From: Dysgonamonadaceae bacterium
Lineage (GTDB): Bacteria; Bacteroidota; Bacteroidia; Bacteroidales; Azobacteroidaceae
NCBI GenBank assembly: GCA_031260235.1
Contig: JAIRKG010000115.1
Location: forward strand, 1-11,943
DNA: 11,943 nucleotides
Direction: 5' to 3'
A model generated the notes under the pieces. The model saw only the letters and a program-made list of their open reading frames with translations, had not been told where the DNA came from and did no database searches. Below are positions 1 to 7,040 of this stretch, one piece after another; position 1 is the first letter of the stretch, and each line of letters starts with the position of its first letter. A program made the translations under genes and the position numbers.

Positions 1-2
1 AT

Positions 3-89
3 CCTTTCTTTGGCGCAGGCACAACAGGACTGGTTGCACAACAGCACGGCCGAAATTATATCGGAATTGAACTTAATGCCGAATATTGA
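3..89 (+). pseudogene. 3' end of a DNA methyltransferase, partial, tail probably decayed
   Basis: The frame entering from the left edge reads PFFGAGTTGLVAQQHGRN followed by YIGIELNAEY and then TGA. This matches the C-terminal SAM-binding motif (DPFxGxGTT) and the following GRxYIGIELNxEY segment of N6-adenine/N4-cytosine DNA methyltransferases, which methylate a specific DNA site, often with a partner restriction enzyme. In the family the chain normally continues for another 10-20 residues (xxIAxxRLxxA). Here the same frame carries on as TGA, TAA, then IDTERL, TAG, then EAFQTECIVAS and TAA at 147-149, so family-like tail residues are interrupted by three stops. The gene is therefore either shortened by a few residues or a pseudogene. 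The body of the enzyme lies outside the window, so target and activity cannot be judged. Family call confident; pseudogene status inferred. Confidence 0.6.
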
Positions 90-203
90 TAAATAGATAC
101 CGAAAGGTTATAGGAAGCCTTTCAGACAGAATGCATAGTCGCATCCTAAATTTTGGAAAGTCTTTTTTGTATTATTTAGATTAATTATTGCGTGAATTTT
201 GTA

Positions 204-273
204 GCATTTCATTTTTCATTAATATTTATTAAAAATACGCATTTCATTTTTCCTTTTTGTCGCATTTCATTTT
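204..273. repeat. Three direct copies of GCATTTCATTTT
   Basis: GCATTTCATTTT occurs at 204, 239 and 262. The last two are 23 bp apart, the same period as the arrays further along, while the first two are 35 bp apart. The segment is AT-rich and has no coding potential. Function unknown; it could be a degenerate repeat array or protein-binding sites. Confidence 0.5.
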
Positions 274-337
274 GCGGGATTAAATTTGTGTTTGTTTGTA
301 GGCGGCGGGAGAAAGTGGCGAAGAAAAGATAAACAAT

Positions 338-452
338 AATTTAACGGGTGTTTATCCGCTCGGATAACGAGCGTTTATCCGTTCGCTTAACGGATGTTTA
401 TCCGCCCGCTTAAACGGCATTTATCCGCTCGCTTAAACGACGTTTAAATTTA
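338..452. repeat. Tandem repeat array A, exact 23-bp period
   Basis: TTTATCC recurs at 351, 374, 397 and 420, exactly 23 bp apart, with a degenerate TTTAAAT at 443. In another phase the units begin CGCTTA (384, 407, 430), followed by AACGG- or AACG-like sequence and TTTATCCG. Several units contain dyads: CGGATAA (361-367) with TTATCCG (375-381), and CGGAT (391-395) with ATCCG (400-404). About five units are recognisable, diverging at the edges. The 23-bp length shifts frame every unit and argues against coding. The period and CGCTTA core match array B at 11185-11322. Confidence 0.8.
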
Positions 453-468
453 AACCCTTTCGGGTTTT
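452..468. terminator. Possible weak terminator hairpin
   Basis: AAACCC (452-457) pairs with GGGTTT (462-467) across a TTTC loop, and four T occur at 465-468, partly inside the stem. It sits directly after array A. It could end plus-strand transcripts from the methyltransferase side, but the stem is short and it may simply be part of the repeat region. Confidence 0.3.
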
Positions 469-549
469 GAAAATGGGCAGGGTTTAGCGTGTCGCTCTTA
501 ATTCTCAAATTCTTAATCTTCAATAGAATATGAAAGCCGGTGAAGTACA

Positions 550-585
550 GGATTGCTGCGCCGCTTCGCTTCGCTCGCAATGACG
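550..585. repeat. Dispersed repeat, right-half copy
   Basis: The stretch starts GGATTGCTGCGCCGC and ends CGCAATGACG. It aligns end to end with 11142-11175, which starts GGATTGCCGCGCCGC and ends AGGGTGACG. Its reverse complement, with CGTCATTGCGAG at one end and GCAATCC at the other, resembles intergenic repeats scattered through many bacterial genomes. No coding role. Confidence 0.6.
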
Positions 586-609
586 AGGCGGAGGTTGCAA
601 AGTCGCGGT

Positions 610-629
610 CGTCACCCGGAGGGCGAAGC
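610..629. repeat. Dispersed repeat, left-half copy
   Basis: The 20 bases CGTCACCCGGAGGGCGAAGC are identical to 11096-11115. At this end of the window the copy lies to the right of a right-half copy (550-585), so the halves face outward. At 11096-11175 they face inward. Confidence 0.7.
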
Positions 630-636
630 AAGGCAG

Positions 637-667
637 AAAAACCCCCGCCGGTTTGGGAGCAGGGGGG
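637..667 (-). terminator. Intrinsic terminator after the DUF2442 gene
   Basis: Read on the minus strand, a run of C (plus-strand G at 662-667) pairs with GGGGG (plus-strand C at 642-646) and is followed immediately by TTTTT (641-637). The hairpin begins two bases after the stop codon of the DUF2442 gene. This is the expected form of a Rho-independent terminator for the minus-strand WbqC-DUF2442 unit. Confidence 0.65.
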
Positions 668-669
668 AA

Positions 670-933
670 TTACAAAACCTCTTCCGGATAACGTTTCATA
701 ACAAGCGGATACTTTTCAGGATGTTTCAGGCTTTCTATTTCCAAATCCACATCAAGCGATTCCCAGCGAATACCCTCGTCGCCACACATCTCCACATTGA
801 AAACATCAGACACTTTGGCATTCTTAAACCACGGAATCCGGTCGTATGAAAGATAATAATCACTTCCAAACACGGATATTATTATTCCATTTGGGGTAAT
901 CATGCGTACATCAAAGGAATAAAGCCGCCTCAT
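670..933 (-). CDS. DUF2442-family small protein
   Basis: An 87-residue protein whose second half resembles DUF2442 proteins: YYLSYDRIPWFKNAKVSDVF, then an NVEM strand, then IRWESLDVDLEIESLKHPEK. The W-x-x-LDVDL-x-xExL-x-x-PE pattern is the family hallmark. DUF2442 proteins are small, of unknown function, and are often found next to DUF4160 proteins in toxin-antitoxin-like pairs. No DUF4160 neighbour is visible here; the gene directly follows a WbqC-like gene on the same strand. The ATG at 933 makes it overlap that gene's 3' end by 23 bp. An in-frame ATG at 903 would give 77 residues and an 8-bp gap, so the start is uncertain. A strong terminator follows the stop. Family call fairly confident; function unknown. 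Confidence 0.65.
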   Translation of the reverse strand: MRRLYSFDVRMITPNGIIISVFGSDYYLSYDRIPWFKNAKVSDVFNVEMCGDEGIRWESLDVDLEIESLKHPEKYPLVMKRYPEEVL

Positions 934-1519
934 TCCCCATATTAAACAACAAATCTACAATACTGAGATTAGCCTGAAAGCCATATTTGTGTTCAAAAAC
1001 CTGATAATAAGGCTTAAAATTTACACTGCTGCTCTTTTTCCGGGGATGAGTGGCTTCCCGTAAATCGAGCGTATCCTCCGGAACTTCTGTTAAGTATTGG
1101 GTTGAATAGCCAATATCAGGCGAAATATCCAACAGGGAACAAATCAATTCCCGCAACATTTCATTGAAATCAAAGAGGAAACGTTGCGGTTTTTCGTAAA
1201 AAGGACGGAAATCGTCGGCATAATATTCAAAAAAAGGAGTGGACTTATATGCCGAAACAATCGCATTCCAATGCAAATGCCGCCAGTTTCCGTGTTCGGC
1301 AATGCGAATATCTTTTGTCGGATATTTGGGAGAATCAGGTTTCACGATCGGAATACTGAGCGTTTGCAAACCATTGGCAGATACAATGACGCAACGATTC
1401 CGGCAAGTCTGTTTAAGATAATTGCAGTGCCGTTCAATAATTACCTGCTGATTGATATTCATTTGCATGTAATATTCCACCGGCGCCAGATAAGCGGTTG
1501 ATAAAAGACATAAACGCAT
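911..1519 (-). CDS. WbqC-like family protein
   Basis: A 202-residue protein matching the WbqC-like family end to end. It begins LSTAYLAPVEYY, has a conserved central block with NYLKQTCRNRC, LSIPIVKP, RHLHWNAIVSAYKSTPFFEY and FRPFYEK, and ends with a DLREATHPRK / YYQVFEHKYGF / LSIVDLLFNMG region. The family is cytosolic, with no signal peptide or membrane span. It is named for a gene in lipopolysaccharide O-antigen clusters; its biochemical role is not established and a role in surface glycan synthesis is only suggested by context. Length fits Bacteroidales members. I chose ATG 1519 over the adjacent upstream GTG (1522). A TATCTTCG promoter lies about 28 bp upstream. No sugar-biosynthesis genes are nearby, so context does not refine the role. 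Confidence 0.85.
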   Translation of the reverse strand: MRLCLLSTAYLAPVEYYMQMNINQQVIIERHCNYLKQTCRNRCVIVSANGLQTLSIPIVKPDSPKYPTKDIRIAEHGNWRHLHWNAIVSAYKSTPFFEYYADDFRPFYEKPQRFLFDFNEMLRELICSLLDISPDIGYSTQYLTEVPEDTLDLREATHPRKKSSSVNFKPYYQVFEHKYGFQANLSIVDLLFNMGNEAALFL

Positions 1520-1546
1520 CACTCAATCTTTTATAAAAATTGCTTG

Positions 1547-1554
1547 CGAAGATA
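1547..1554 (-). promoter_or_regulatory. Bacteroidota-type -7 element for the WbqC-like gene
   Basis: The minus strand reads TATCTTCG here, one base off the Bacteroidota -7 consensus TAnnTTTG. TTTTCG lies 19 bp further upstream in the -33 position. The spacing to the ATG at 1519 suits a short leader. Confidence 0.5.
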
Positions 1555-1604
1555 CTGTTTTTTCTGCAATAACCGAAAATGCCTTATAACACAAAAATCT
1601 TTCG

Positions 1605-1612
1605 TACCTTTG
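1605..1612 (+). promoter_or_regulatory. Bacteroidota-type -7 element for the argB unit
   Basis: TACCTTTG is a perfect TAnnTTTG match 58 bp before the argB ATG. A clear -33 TTTG partner is not obvious. It is divergent from the WbqC promoter about 50 bp away, so the two may share regulatory DNA. Confidence 0.55.
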
Positions 1613-1670
1613 TTCTCGAAAGCGGCAGGAACGTTGTCGCTCCATTTAATTTATAAACACCATATTAACA

Positions 1671-2441
1671 ATGAATTTTCAATTAACAATAGTAAAAGTC
1701 GGCGGACAGATCATTGAAGAGCCGGACGCATTGAAAAATTTATTAAAGGATTTTTCACGGATAGCCGGATATAAAATGTTGATACACGGCGGCGGACGGA
1801 TGGCTACCGAACTGGCGGAAAAGTTAGGCGTCAAAAGCAGGATGGTGGACGGACGGCGAATTACCGACGAAGAAACCCTGAAGATTGTAACCATGGTTTA
1901 TGCCGGTTTGGCAAACAAACGGATTGTTGCACAATTACAGGCTTTGAAGGTGGATGCCGTCGGTTTAACCGGCGCTGATATGAATGTCATCCTTTCTCAA
2001 AAACGACCGGTAACCGATGTTGATTATGGTTTTGTAGGCGATGTTAAAGAAGTAAATATCAAAGCTTTATTAGAAATAATCAATCAGGGCTATGTTCCGG
2101 TTTTAGCTCCGTTGACGCACGACGGCGAAGGCAATCTGCTGAATACGAATGCTGATACGATTGCCGCCGAAGTTGCGTGCTCGCTCGCTGGCGATTTCAA
2201 TGTGCGTTTGATTTACTGTTTCGAGAAAAAAGGCGTACTGACGGATGAAAACGACGAAAATAGCGTGATTCGGAATCTCGACCGCGAATTATACCAACAG
2301 TATAAAGAAGAAGGAATTATCAAAGCCGGAATGATACCGAAACTGGATAACGCTTTCCGCGCCTTTGCATCCGGCGTAAAGGAAATAATCATCACTTCCG
2401 CCGCCGGAATGAACACCGGGAAAGGAACTTACATCAAATGA
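1671..2441 (+). CDS. argB: Acetylglutamate kinase (or N-succinylglutamate kinase)
   Basis: A 256-residue amino-acid kinase that phosphorylates the gamma-carboxyl of N-acylated glutamate, the second step of arginine biosynthesis in the cytosol. Visible motifs are KVGGQIIEE (K9, GG 11-12) for phosphate binding, IHGGGRMATELAEKLG (38-53) for acyl-glutamate binding, GRRITDEET (61-69), LTGADMN (99-105), NTNADTIA (158-165) and GIIKAGMIPKLDNA (215-228) near the catalytic lysine and nucleotide site. Length is usual. Some Bacteroidales use N-succinyl rather than N-acetyl intermediates (shown for the Bacteroides fragilis transcarbamylase), so the natural substrate could be N-succinylglutamate; the sequence alone does not settle this. 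No other arg genes are adjacent. Its stop overlaps the next start in ATGA, suggesting translational coupling. Confidence 0.93.
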   Translation: MNFQLTIVKVGGQIIEEPDALKNLLKDFSRIAGYKMLIHGGGRMATELAEKLGVKSRMVDGRRITDEETLKIVTMVYAGLANKRIVAQLQALKVDAVGLTGADMNVILSQKRPVTDVDYGFVGDVKEVNIKALLEIINQGYVPVLAPLTHDGEGNLLNTNADTIAAEVACSLAGDFNVRLIYCFEKKGVLTDENDENSVIRNLDRELYQQYKEEGIIKAGMIPKLDNAFRAFASGVKEIIITSAAGMNTGKGTYIK

Positions 2442-3607
2442 AGCAATCGTTTGAAATGGCTGCAAAGACCCTATATGGTCTTGAAGAAATCCTGGCGGAA
2501 GAATTAATCAATTTAGGTGCTGACGAGGTGCGGATTGGTCGGAGAATTGTAACTTTCGAGGGAGATAAGCGGTTGATGTACAAAGCCAATTATTGTTGCC
2601 GCACGGCAATCAGAATCCTGAAACCCATTGTCCGTTTCCGGGCAAACAATCCCGACGAAGTTTACGAACAAATCAAGCAACTGGATTGGGAGCGCCTCCT
2701 GCCTACTCCAAAAACCTTTGCCATTGACGCCGTCGTTTATTCCGAAACTTTTACTCACTCCAAATTTGTAACCTACCGTGCCAAAGACGCTATCGTCGAT
2801 CATTTTTCCGGAAAAAATCTGCCGCGGCCTTTTATCCGCGTGAATAATCCCGACATACCGATGCATCTTCATATTTCGCACAATGAATGTACACTTGCTT
2901 TCGACAGTTCGGGCAAATCTCTGCACAAAAGAGGCTACCGCATTGAAGAAACGGAAGCGCCCTTGAATGAAGCGCTTGCCGCAGGAATGATATTGCAAAC
3001 CGGTTGGCGGGGCGAAAGCCATTTTGTCGATCCGATGTGCGGTTCGGGAACATTGCTGATTGAAGCGGCGTTAATCGCGATGAATATTGCTCCCGGCATT
3101 TTTCACGACAAATACGCTTTCGAAAAATGGGACGATTTCGACGCCGAATTATTTGAAGAAATCACGACCGACGACAGCCAAGAGAAAAACTTTAATTACA
3201 AATGTTTCGGCTCGGATATTTCCCCGAAAGCAATAGCGGTCGCAAGGAAAAACGTAAAAAACGCAGGCCTGTCCAACCACATCGAACTCAAAGTTTTACC
3301 ATTTCAGGAAATGCGGGAAAACCCGGGTAAAGGAATTTTAATAACCAATCCTCCCTACGACGAACGCTTGAAAGTTAACGACTTGACAAACCTTTACGCC
3401 ATGATTGGCGAACGCCTGAAGCACGTTTTTTCCGGTTATGAAGCCTGGATTATCTCTTCCAATCCGGAAGGATTCGACAAAATCGGTCTCAAACCTTCTT
3501 CCGGAATGAAATTAAACAATGGCGCTCTGCCCTGCGAATACCGGCAATATATTCTGTTTGCAGGAAAACGGAAAGATTGTGTGAATCCGTCTCATCTATA
3601 TCGCTAA
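2438..3607 (+). CDS. rlmL: THUMP-domain 23S rRNA guanine-N2 methyltransferase, RlmL-like
   Basis: A 389-residue SAM-dependent RNA methyltransferase. The N-terminus (about 1-60, with AKTLYGLEEILAEELINLGA) is the ferredoxin-like region preceding a THUMP RNA-binding domain (about 60-160). The Rossmann domain follows, with DPMCGSGTLLIEAALIA (motif I, 198-214), FGSDISPKAI (257-266) and TNPPYDER (303-310), the NPPY motif of base-N methyltransferases. In E. coli the related RlmL part methylates G2445 of 23S rRNA and is fused to RlmK; here, as usual in Bacteroidota, the protein stands alone without the RlmK half. The exact target base is inferred. The start at 2438 overlaps argB by four bases; a second in-frame ATG at 2456 is possible but would cut conserved N-terminal residues. 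Confidence 0.88.
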   Translation: MKQSFEMAAKTLYGLEEILAEELINLGADEVRIGRRIVTFEGDKRLMYKANYCCRTAIRILKPIVRFRANNPDEVYEQIKQLDWERLLPTPKTFAIDAVVYSETFTHSKFVTYRAKDAIVDHFSGKNLPRPFIRVNNPDIPMHLHISHNECTLAFDSSGKSLHKRGYRIEETEAPLNEALAAGMILQTGWRGESHFVDPMCGSGTLLIEAALIAMNIAPGIFHDKYAFEKWDDFDAELFEEITTDDSQEKNFNYKCFGSDISPKAIAVARKNVKNAGLSNHIELKVLPFQEMRENPGKGILITNPPYDERLKVNDLTNLYAMIGERLKHVFSGYEAWIISSNPEGFDKIGLKPSSGMKLNNGALPCEYRQYILFAGKRKDCVNPSHLYR

Positions 3608-3612
3608 TTTTG
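3605..3612 (+). promoter_or_regulatory. Possible internal -7 element before the prenyl synthase
   Basis: TAATTTTG matches TAnnTTTG and overlaps the stop codon of the upstream methyltransferase gene, 23 bp before the next ATG. TTGTG lies about 21 bp upstream as a possible -33 element. It could let the prenyl synthase and tatD be transcribed separately from argB, but a chance match in AT-rich DNA is possible. Confidence 0.35.
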
Positions 3613-3635
3613 CACCTCCATAGAAAAGAAAAAAC

Positions 3636-4607
3636 ATGATAAATCTACAGGAAAGTTTAGATATTATAAACAGGGAAATTCAGACAATTCAATATCCGCA
3701 GAATCCGGCGGGACTGTATGAACCGATTGCTTATCTGTTGGCGATGAAAGGAAAGAAAATCCGTCCGGCGCTGACGCTTTTGGCATGCAATCTGTACAGG
3801 GACGATGTTGAGACAGCTATCCGACCTGCTTTGGCATGGGAAATATTTCACAATTTCACGCTTATGCACGACGATGTGATGGACAAAGCGGATTTGCGGC
3901 GCGGGCAACCAACGGTGCATAAAAAATGGAACGAAAACGCGGCAATTCTTTCCGGCGACGCGACGCTGATTCTTTCGTATGTTTTCATGACCGATTCGGC
4001 TATGGAAAACTTAAAACCGCTCCTCGATCTGTTTTCCACGACAGCCGCTGAAATTTGCGAAGGGCAGCAATATGACATGGAATTTGAGCGACGGACGGAT
4101 GTTTCCGAACAGGAATACATAGAAATGATTCGCCTGAAGACGGCCGTTATGTTCGGCGCTTGCTTCAAAACCGGCGCAATTATCGGCGGCGCCGACAAAA
4201 AAGACCTGCAGAATTTATATGATTTCGGAATTAATTTGGGCATTGCGTTTCAAATTAAAGACGATTTGCTGGACGTTTACGGAAACCCCGGCGTTTTTGG
4301 AAAGAAAACAGGCGGCGATATTCTCTGCAATAAAAAAACGTACCTGCTGATTAATGCTTTGAACAGGGCGGACAAGCCGGAGCGGGAAAACCTTCTCCAC
4401 TGGCTTGGGCGCAACGATAATCCGCAGGAAAAAATTATTGTGGTGCGCAACATATATGACCGGCTGGCGATTCCAGACATCGCCAATGCGTCCATACAGG
4501 TTTTTTACGAAAAAGCATTAATGGCTTTCCACGCGATTTCGGTAAGTGAAAGCAGGAAAGAAATATTGAAAGACGTGGCTAAAGATATAATAGAAAGGGA
4601 ATTTTAA
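3636..4607 (+). CDS. Polyprenyl (farnesyl/geranylgeranyl) diphosphate synthase
   Basis: A 323-residue all-alpha trans-isoprenyl diphosphate synthase that condenses isopentenyl diphosphate with an allylic diphosphate, feeding quinone and lipid-carrier synthesis in the cytosol. It shows KGKKIRP (38-44), the first aspartate-rich motif DDVMD (79-83) followed by LRRG, KT (168-169), and the second aspartate-rich motif in FQIKDDLLD (205-213) followed by KTGGDI. Both metal-binding motifs are intact. An aromatic residue (F74) five positions before the first motif is typical of shorter-chain enzymes, so a C15-C20 product is more likely than a long octaprenyl chain; this is inference. It follows the methyltransferase after 28 bp and overlaps tatD by one base (TAATG). 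Confidence 0.9.
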   Translation: MINLQESLDIINREIQTIQYPQNPAGLYEPIAYLLAMKGKKIRPALTLLACNLYRDDVETAIRPALAWEIFHNFTLMHDDVMDKADLRRGQPTVHKKWNENAAILSGDATLILSYVFMTDSAMENLKPLLDLFSTTAAEICEGQQYDMEFERRTDVSEQEYIEMIRLKTAVMFGACFKTGAIIGGADKKDLQNLYDFGINLGIAFQIKDDLLDVYGNPGVFGKKTGGDILCNKKTYLLINALNRADKPERENLLHWLGRNDNPQEKIIVVRNIYDRLAIPDIANASIQVFYEKALMAFHAISVSESRKEILKDVAKDIIEREF

Positions 4608-5380
4608 TGCACTATATTGACACTCATACCCACATTTATTTAAAAGAATTCGATTCCGACGTCTGCAAAATCGTCCGTAGCGCAATCGAAGCGGGGGTAA
4701 ACCGGCTTTACCTTCCCAATGTCAACGTTGAATCCATCGAACGTTTACACGCTGTGTGCGACCAATATCCCAATTTATGTTTCCCGATGATTGGGCTGCA
4801 TCCGACCTGCGTCGGGCAGAATTTCCGGAAAGACTTGGCGGCGATTGAAGTCCTGATCGATAAGCGGAACTACTCCGCAATCGGGGAAGCAGGCATAGAT
4901 TTATATCGCGACAAAACTTTCCGTAAAGAGCAAGCCGAAGCGTTTGAAACGCAGCTACAGTGGAGCATTGAGCAAAATCTGCCGGTAGTCATTCATGCCC
5001 GCAAGGCTTTTCCGGAAGTTTTTGAGAGCATACATAAGATTGGCGCCGACAGGTTACGCGGTGTTTTTCATAGTTTTAGCGGCTCTCGCGACGAATTGGA
5101 AGAAATCGTTTGTTTGCAGAACTTTATGATTGGCATTAACGGGATTGTTACGTATAAAAATGCAATGTTCGGTGAATATTTGCCACTCTGCCCAATCGAA
5201 AGGGTTCTTCTGGAAACGGACGCTCCCTATCTTGCGCCCGTCCCGCACAGAGGAAAACGGAACGAGCCGGCGTATCTGCCTTTTATTGCTGCGAAACTGG
5301 CGGAGGTTTATGCACTTCCGGTTGAAATTATTGCGGAGAAAACAACTGCAGCCGCGTTGCGGTTATTTGATACGCGGTGA
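4607..5380 (+). CDS. tatD: TatD-family metal-dependent hydrolase/deoxyribonuclease
   Basis: A 257-residue TIM-barrel amidohydrolase. Metal ligands expected for TatD DNases are all present: HxH in IDTHTHIY (H7, H9), E94 in IGEAGIDLY, H130 in VVIHAR, H155 in GVFHSFSG and D205 in LLETDAPYLAP. The family includes 3'-5' exonucleases acting on damaged DNA and D-aminoacyl-tRNA deacylase-like activities; despite the name it does not act in Tat protein export. E. coli has three paralogues (TatD, YcfH, YjjV) and the sequence does not say which is equivalent. The start ATG overlaps the preceding stop by one base, so it is probably translated from the same message. It ends facing proS, with an inverted repeat between them. 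Confidence 0.88.
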   Translation: MHYIDTHTHIYLKEFDSDVCKIVRSAIEAGVNRLYLPNVNVESIERLHAVCDQYPNLCFPMIGLHPTCVGQNFRKDLAAIEVLIDKRNYSAIGEAGIDLYRDKTFRKEQAEAFETQLQWSIEQNLPVVIHARKAFPEVFESIHKIGADRLRGVFHSFSGSRDELEEIVCLQNFMIGINGIVTYKNAMFGEYLPLCPIERVLLETDAPYLAPVPHRGKRNEPAYLPFIAAKLAEVYALPVEIIAEKTTAAALRLFDTR

Positions 5381-5405
5381 ATAATAAGGACTAAGGAACA
5401 ATTCA

Positions 5406-5432
5406 ATTTCAAATGTTGTCAACATTTGAAAT
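5406..5432. terminator. Perfect inverted repeat between convergent tatD and proS
   Basis: ATTTCAAATGTTG (5406-5418) is followed by one T and then its exact reverse complement (5420-5432), giving a 13-bp arm on each side. It lies in the 58-bp gap between convergent genes, the usual place for a bidirectional terminator. Neither side has a good T-tract, so a different role such as RNA 3'-end protection or protein binding is also possible. Confidence 0.6.
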
Positions 5433-5438
5433 AATGAA

Positions 5439-6917
5439 CTAATACGCTCTCGCAAAAACGACCCGCTGCGCCGATTGTTTTCCTGTAATCATGCACTTTC
5501 CGGGTGTTTTGTCTCCGTCAAACGGGATACAGCGGATGGTTGCTTTGGTTTCTTCCTTAATTTGTTTTTCGGTTTCGGGCATACCGTCCCAATGCGCGAG
5601 GATAAATCCGCCGTCTTCGATACGTTTCTTGAATTCATCGTAAGTTTCAACGGTAAAGGTTTGAGCGGTTCGGAAATCCATGGCTTTTTGATAAATATTC
5701 CGTTGAATATCGTCCAAAAGATGCTTAACGTATGGCGCAATATTGTCCAAATCGACGGTTTCTTTCGTCAACGTATCGCGGCGAGCCGCTTCAATCGTGT
5801 GGTTTTCAAGGTCGCGGCCTCCCATCGCCAGGCGAACCGGAACGCCTTTTAATTCATATTCGACGAATTTCCACCCCGGCTTTTTGTTTTTGGATTCGTC
5901 GTATTTGACAGAGATGTTAAGATTTTTAAGATCTTTGATTACTTTAAGAATCTGTTCGTTGATAGCGGCAAACTGCTCGTCATTTTTATAAATAGGAACA
6001 ATAACGACCTGGTATGGGGCAAGTTTCGGTGGCAGCACCAAACCGTTGTCGTCGGAATGTGCCATAATCAACGCGCCCATCAAGCGGGTGGAAACGCCCC
6101 ACGAGGTCGACCAGACATAGTCGCGTCGCCCTTCCTTATCCAGAAATTGTACGTCGAAAGCCCTAGCAAAGTTCTGTCCCAGAAAATGGGAAGTACCTGC
6201 CTGCAAAGACTTCCCGTCCTGCATCAACGCTTCGATACAGAACGTGTCCAACGCGCCTGCAAAACGTTCACTCGCGGTTTTCACGCCCTTCAATACAGGG
6301 ACGGCCATGTATTGTTCGGCAAATTCGGCATAAACGTCCAGCATTTTTCTCGTTTCTTCAATGGCTTCTTCCCGCGTTGCATGCGCCGTATGGCCTTCTT
6401 GCCACAGAAATTCGGCTGTTCGCAAAAACAGGCGGGTACGCATCTCCCAGCGGACAACGTTTGCCCATTGATTGACCAAAACCGGCAAGTCGCGGTATGA
6501 CTGTATCCAACCCCTATAGGTATTCCAGATAATCGTTTCGGAAGTCGGACGGACAATCAATTCCTCTTCCAGGCGGGCTTCGGGATCGACAGTAACGCCT
6601 TTTCCGTCAGGGTCGTTCTTCAGGCGATAATGCGTAACTACCGCACACTCTTTGGCAAATCCTTCCACATGATCGGCTTCCTTGCTCAGGAAAGACTTGG
6701 GAATAAACAATGGGAAATAAGCATTCACATGTCCGGTTTCTTTAAACATGTCGTCCAGTTGCCGTTGAATCTTTTCCCAAATTGCATATCCGTAGGGCTT
6801 AATCACCATGCAGCCGCGCACTGCCGAATTTTCGGCCAAATTGGCTTTCAATACCAAATCGTTGTACCATTGGGCGTAATTTTCGCTTCGTGAAGTCAGT
6901 TCTTTTATTATTGCCAT
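5439..6917 (-). CDS. proS: Prolyl-tRNA synthetase, archaeal/eukaryote type
   Basis: A 492-residue class II aminoacyl-tRNA synthetase that charges tRNA-Pro. It shows RPTSET (123-128), motif 2 from [15 protein letters not shown] through [10 protein letters not shown] (157-180), the [20 protein letters not shown] region with motif 3 and [10 protein letters not shown] (271-301), an anticodon-binding domain beginning about 303 ([11 protein letters not shown]), and a C-terminal zinc-binding-like domain ending FARAY. Absence of the YbaK-like editing insertion and presence of this C-terminal domain mark the eukaryote/archaeal-type enzyme common in Bacteroidota. I chose ATG 6917 ([10 protein letters not shown]): the longer frame from ATG 6950 adds 11 unconserved residues and its start codon overlaps a TAnnTTTG promoter, so it would probably not be in the message. 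Divergent from purH. Confidence 0.95.
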   Translation of the reverse strand: MAIIKELTSRSENYAQWYNDLVLKANLAENSAVRGCMVIKPYGYAIWEKIQRQLDDMFKETGHVNAYFPLFIPKSFLSKEADHVEGFAKECAVVTHYRLKNDPDGKGVTVDPEARLEEELIVRPTSETIIWNTYRGWIQSYRDLPVLVNQWANVVRWEMRTRLFLRTAEFLWQEGHTAHATREEAIEETRKMLDVYAEFAEQYMAVPVLKGVKTASERFAGALDTFCIEALMQDGKSLQAGTSHFLGQNFARAFDVQFLDKEGRRDYVWSTSWGVSTRLMGALIMAHSDDNGLVLPPKLAPYQVVIVPIYKNDEQFAAINEQILKVIKDLKNLNISVKYDESKNKKPGWKFVEYELKGVPVRLAMGGRDLENHTIEAARRDTLTKETVDLDNIAPYVKHLLDDIQRNIYQKAMDFRTAQTFTVETYDEFKKRIEDGGFILAHWDGMPETEKQIKEETKATIRCIPFDGDKTPGKCMITGKQSAQRVVFARAY

Positions 6918-6947
6918 TGTTTTGTGTTTTTGATATGATAAACGCCA

Positions 6948-6955
6948 CAAAAATA
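6948..6955 (-). promoter_or_regulatory. Bacteroidota-type -7 element for proS
   Basis: The minus strand reads TATTTTTG, a match to TAnnTTTG, about 30 bp before the proS ATG at 6917. No convincing -33 element is seen at the usual distance. It decides the proS start, because the ATG at 6950 lies inside it. Confidence 0.5.
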
Positions 6956-6974
6956 GTAAGTTTTTTGGGTTTCA

Positions 6975-7006
6975 TTTTGTTATTCCCAACAAAACACATA
7001 ACTTTG
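6975..7006 (+). promoter_or_regulatory. Bacteroidota-type promoter for purH-mreBCD
   Basis: TTTTG (6975-6979) and TAACTTTG (6999-7006) are separated by 19 bp, the spacing and sequence expected of the main Bacteroidota sigma factor (TTTG-N19-21-TAnnTTTG). It is the best promoter match in the window and sits 34 bp before the purH ATG. Confidence 0.75.
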
Positions 7007-7040
7007 TGCGGTATTTCAAAAACAATCACAGGAAAAAATT

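Larger units (their letters stand above)
90..669. other. Gene-free, repeat-rich intergenic region
   Basis: I see no credible gene in this 580-bp stretch. The short open frames are low-complexity or repeat-derived. From left to right it holds the decayed methyltransferase tail (to 149), three GCATTTCATTTT copies (204-273), a 23-bp tandem array (338-452), a small hairpin followed by four T (452-468), two half-copies of a dispersed repeat (550-585 and 610-629) and a minus-strand terminator (637-667). The left part is AT-rich and the right part GC-rich, unlike the even composition of the neighbouring genes. Confidence 0.7.

Noticed and set aside
102..123. GAAAGG...CCTTTC hairpin after the methyltransferase stop
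   Set aside because: Only six pairs with a ten-base loop and no T-tract, and it overlaps the decayed coding tail.
338..452. Array A as a CRISPR array
   Set aside because: The units are contiguous, with no unique spacers between repeats, and no cas genes are visible.
410..849. Open frames of 73 codons (minus) and 98 codons (plus) near the left repeat region
   Set aside because: They run through array A, the dispersed repeat halves and the antisense of the DUF2442 gene. The translations are repeat-derived.
6918..6950. Upstream ATG at 6950 as the proS start
   Set aside because: It adds 11 unconserved residues and overlaps the likely promoter element; [10 protein letters not shown] fits the family start.
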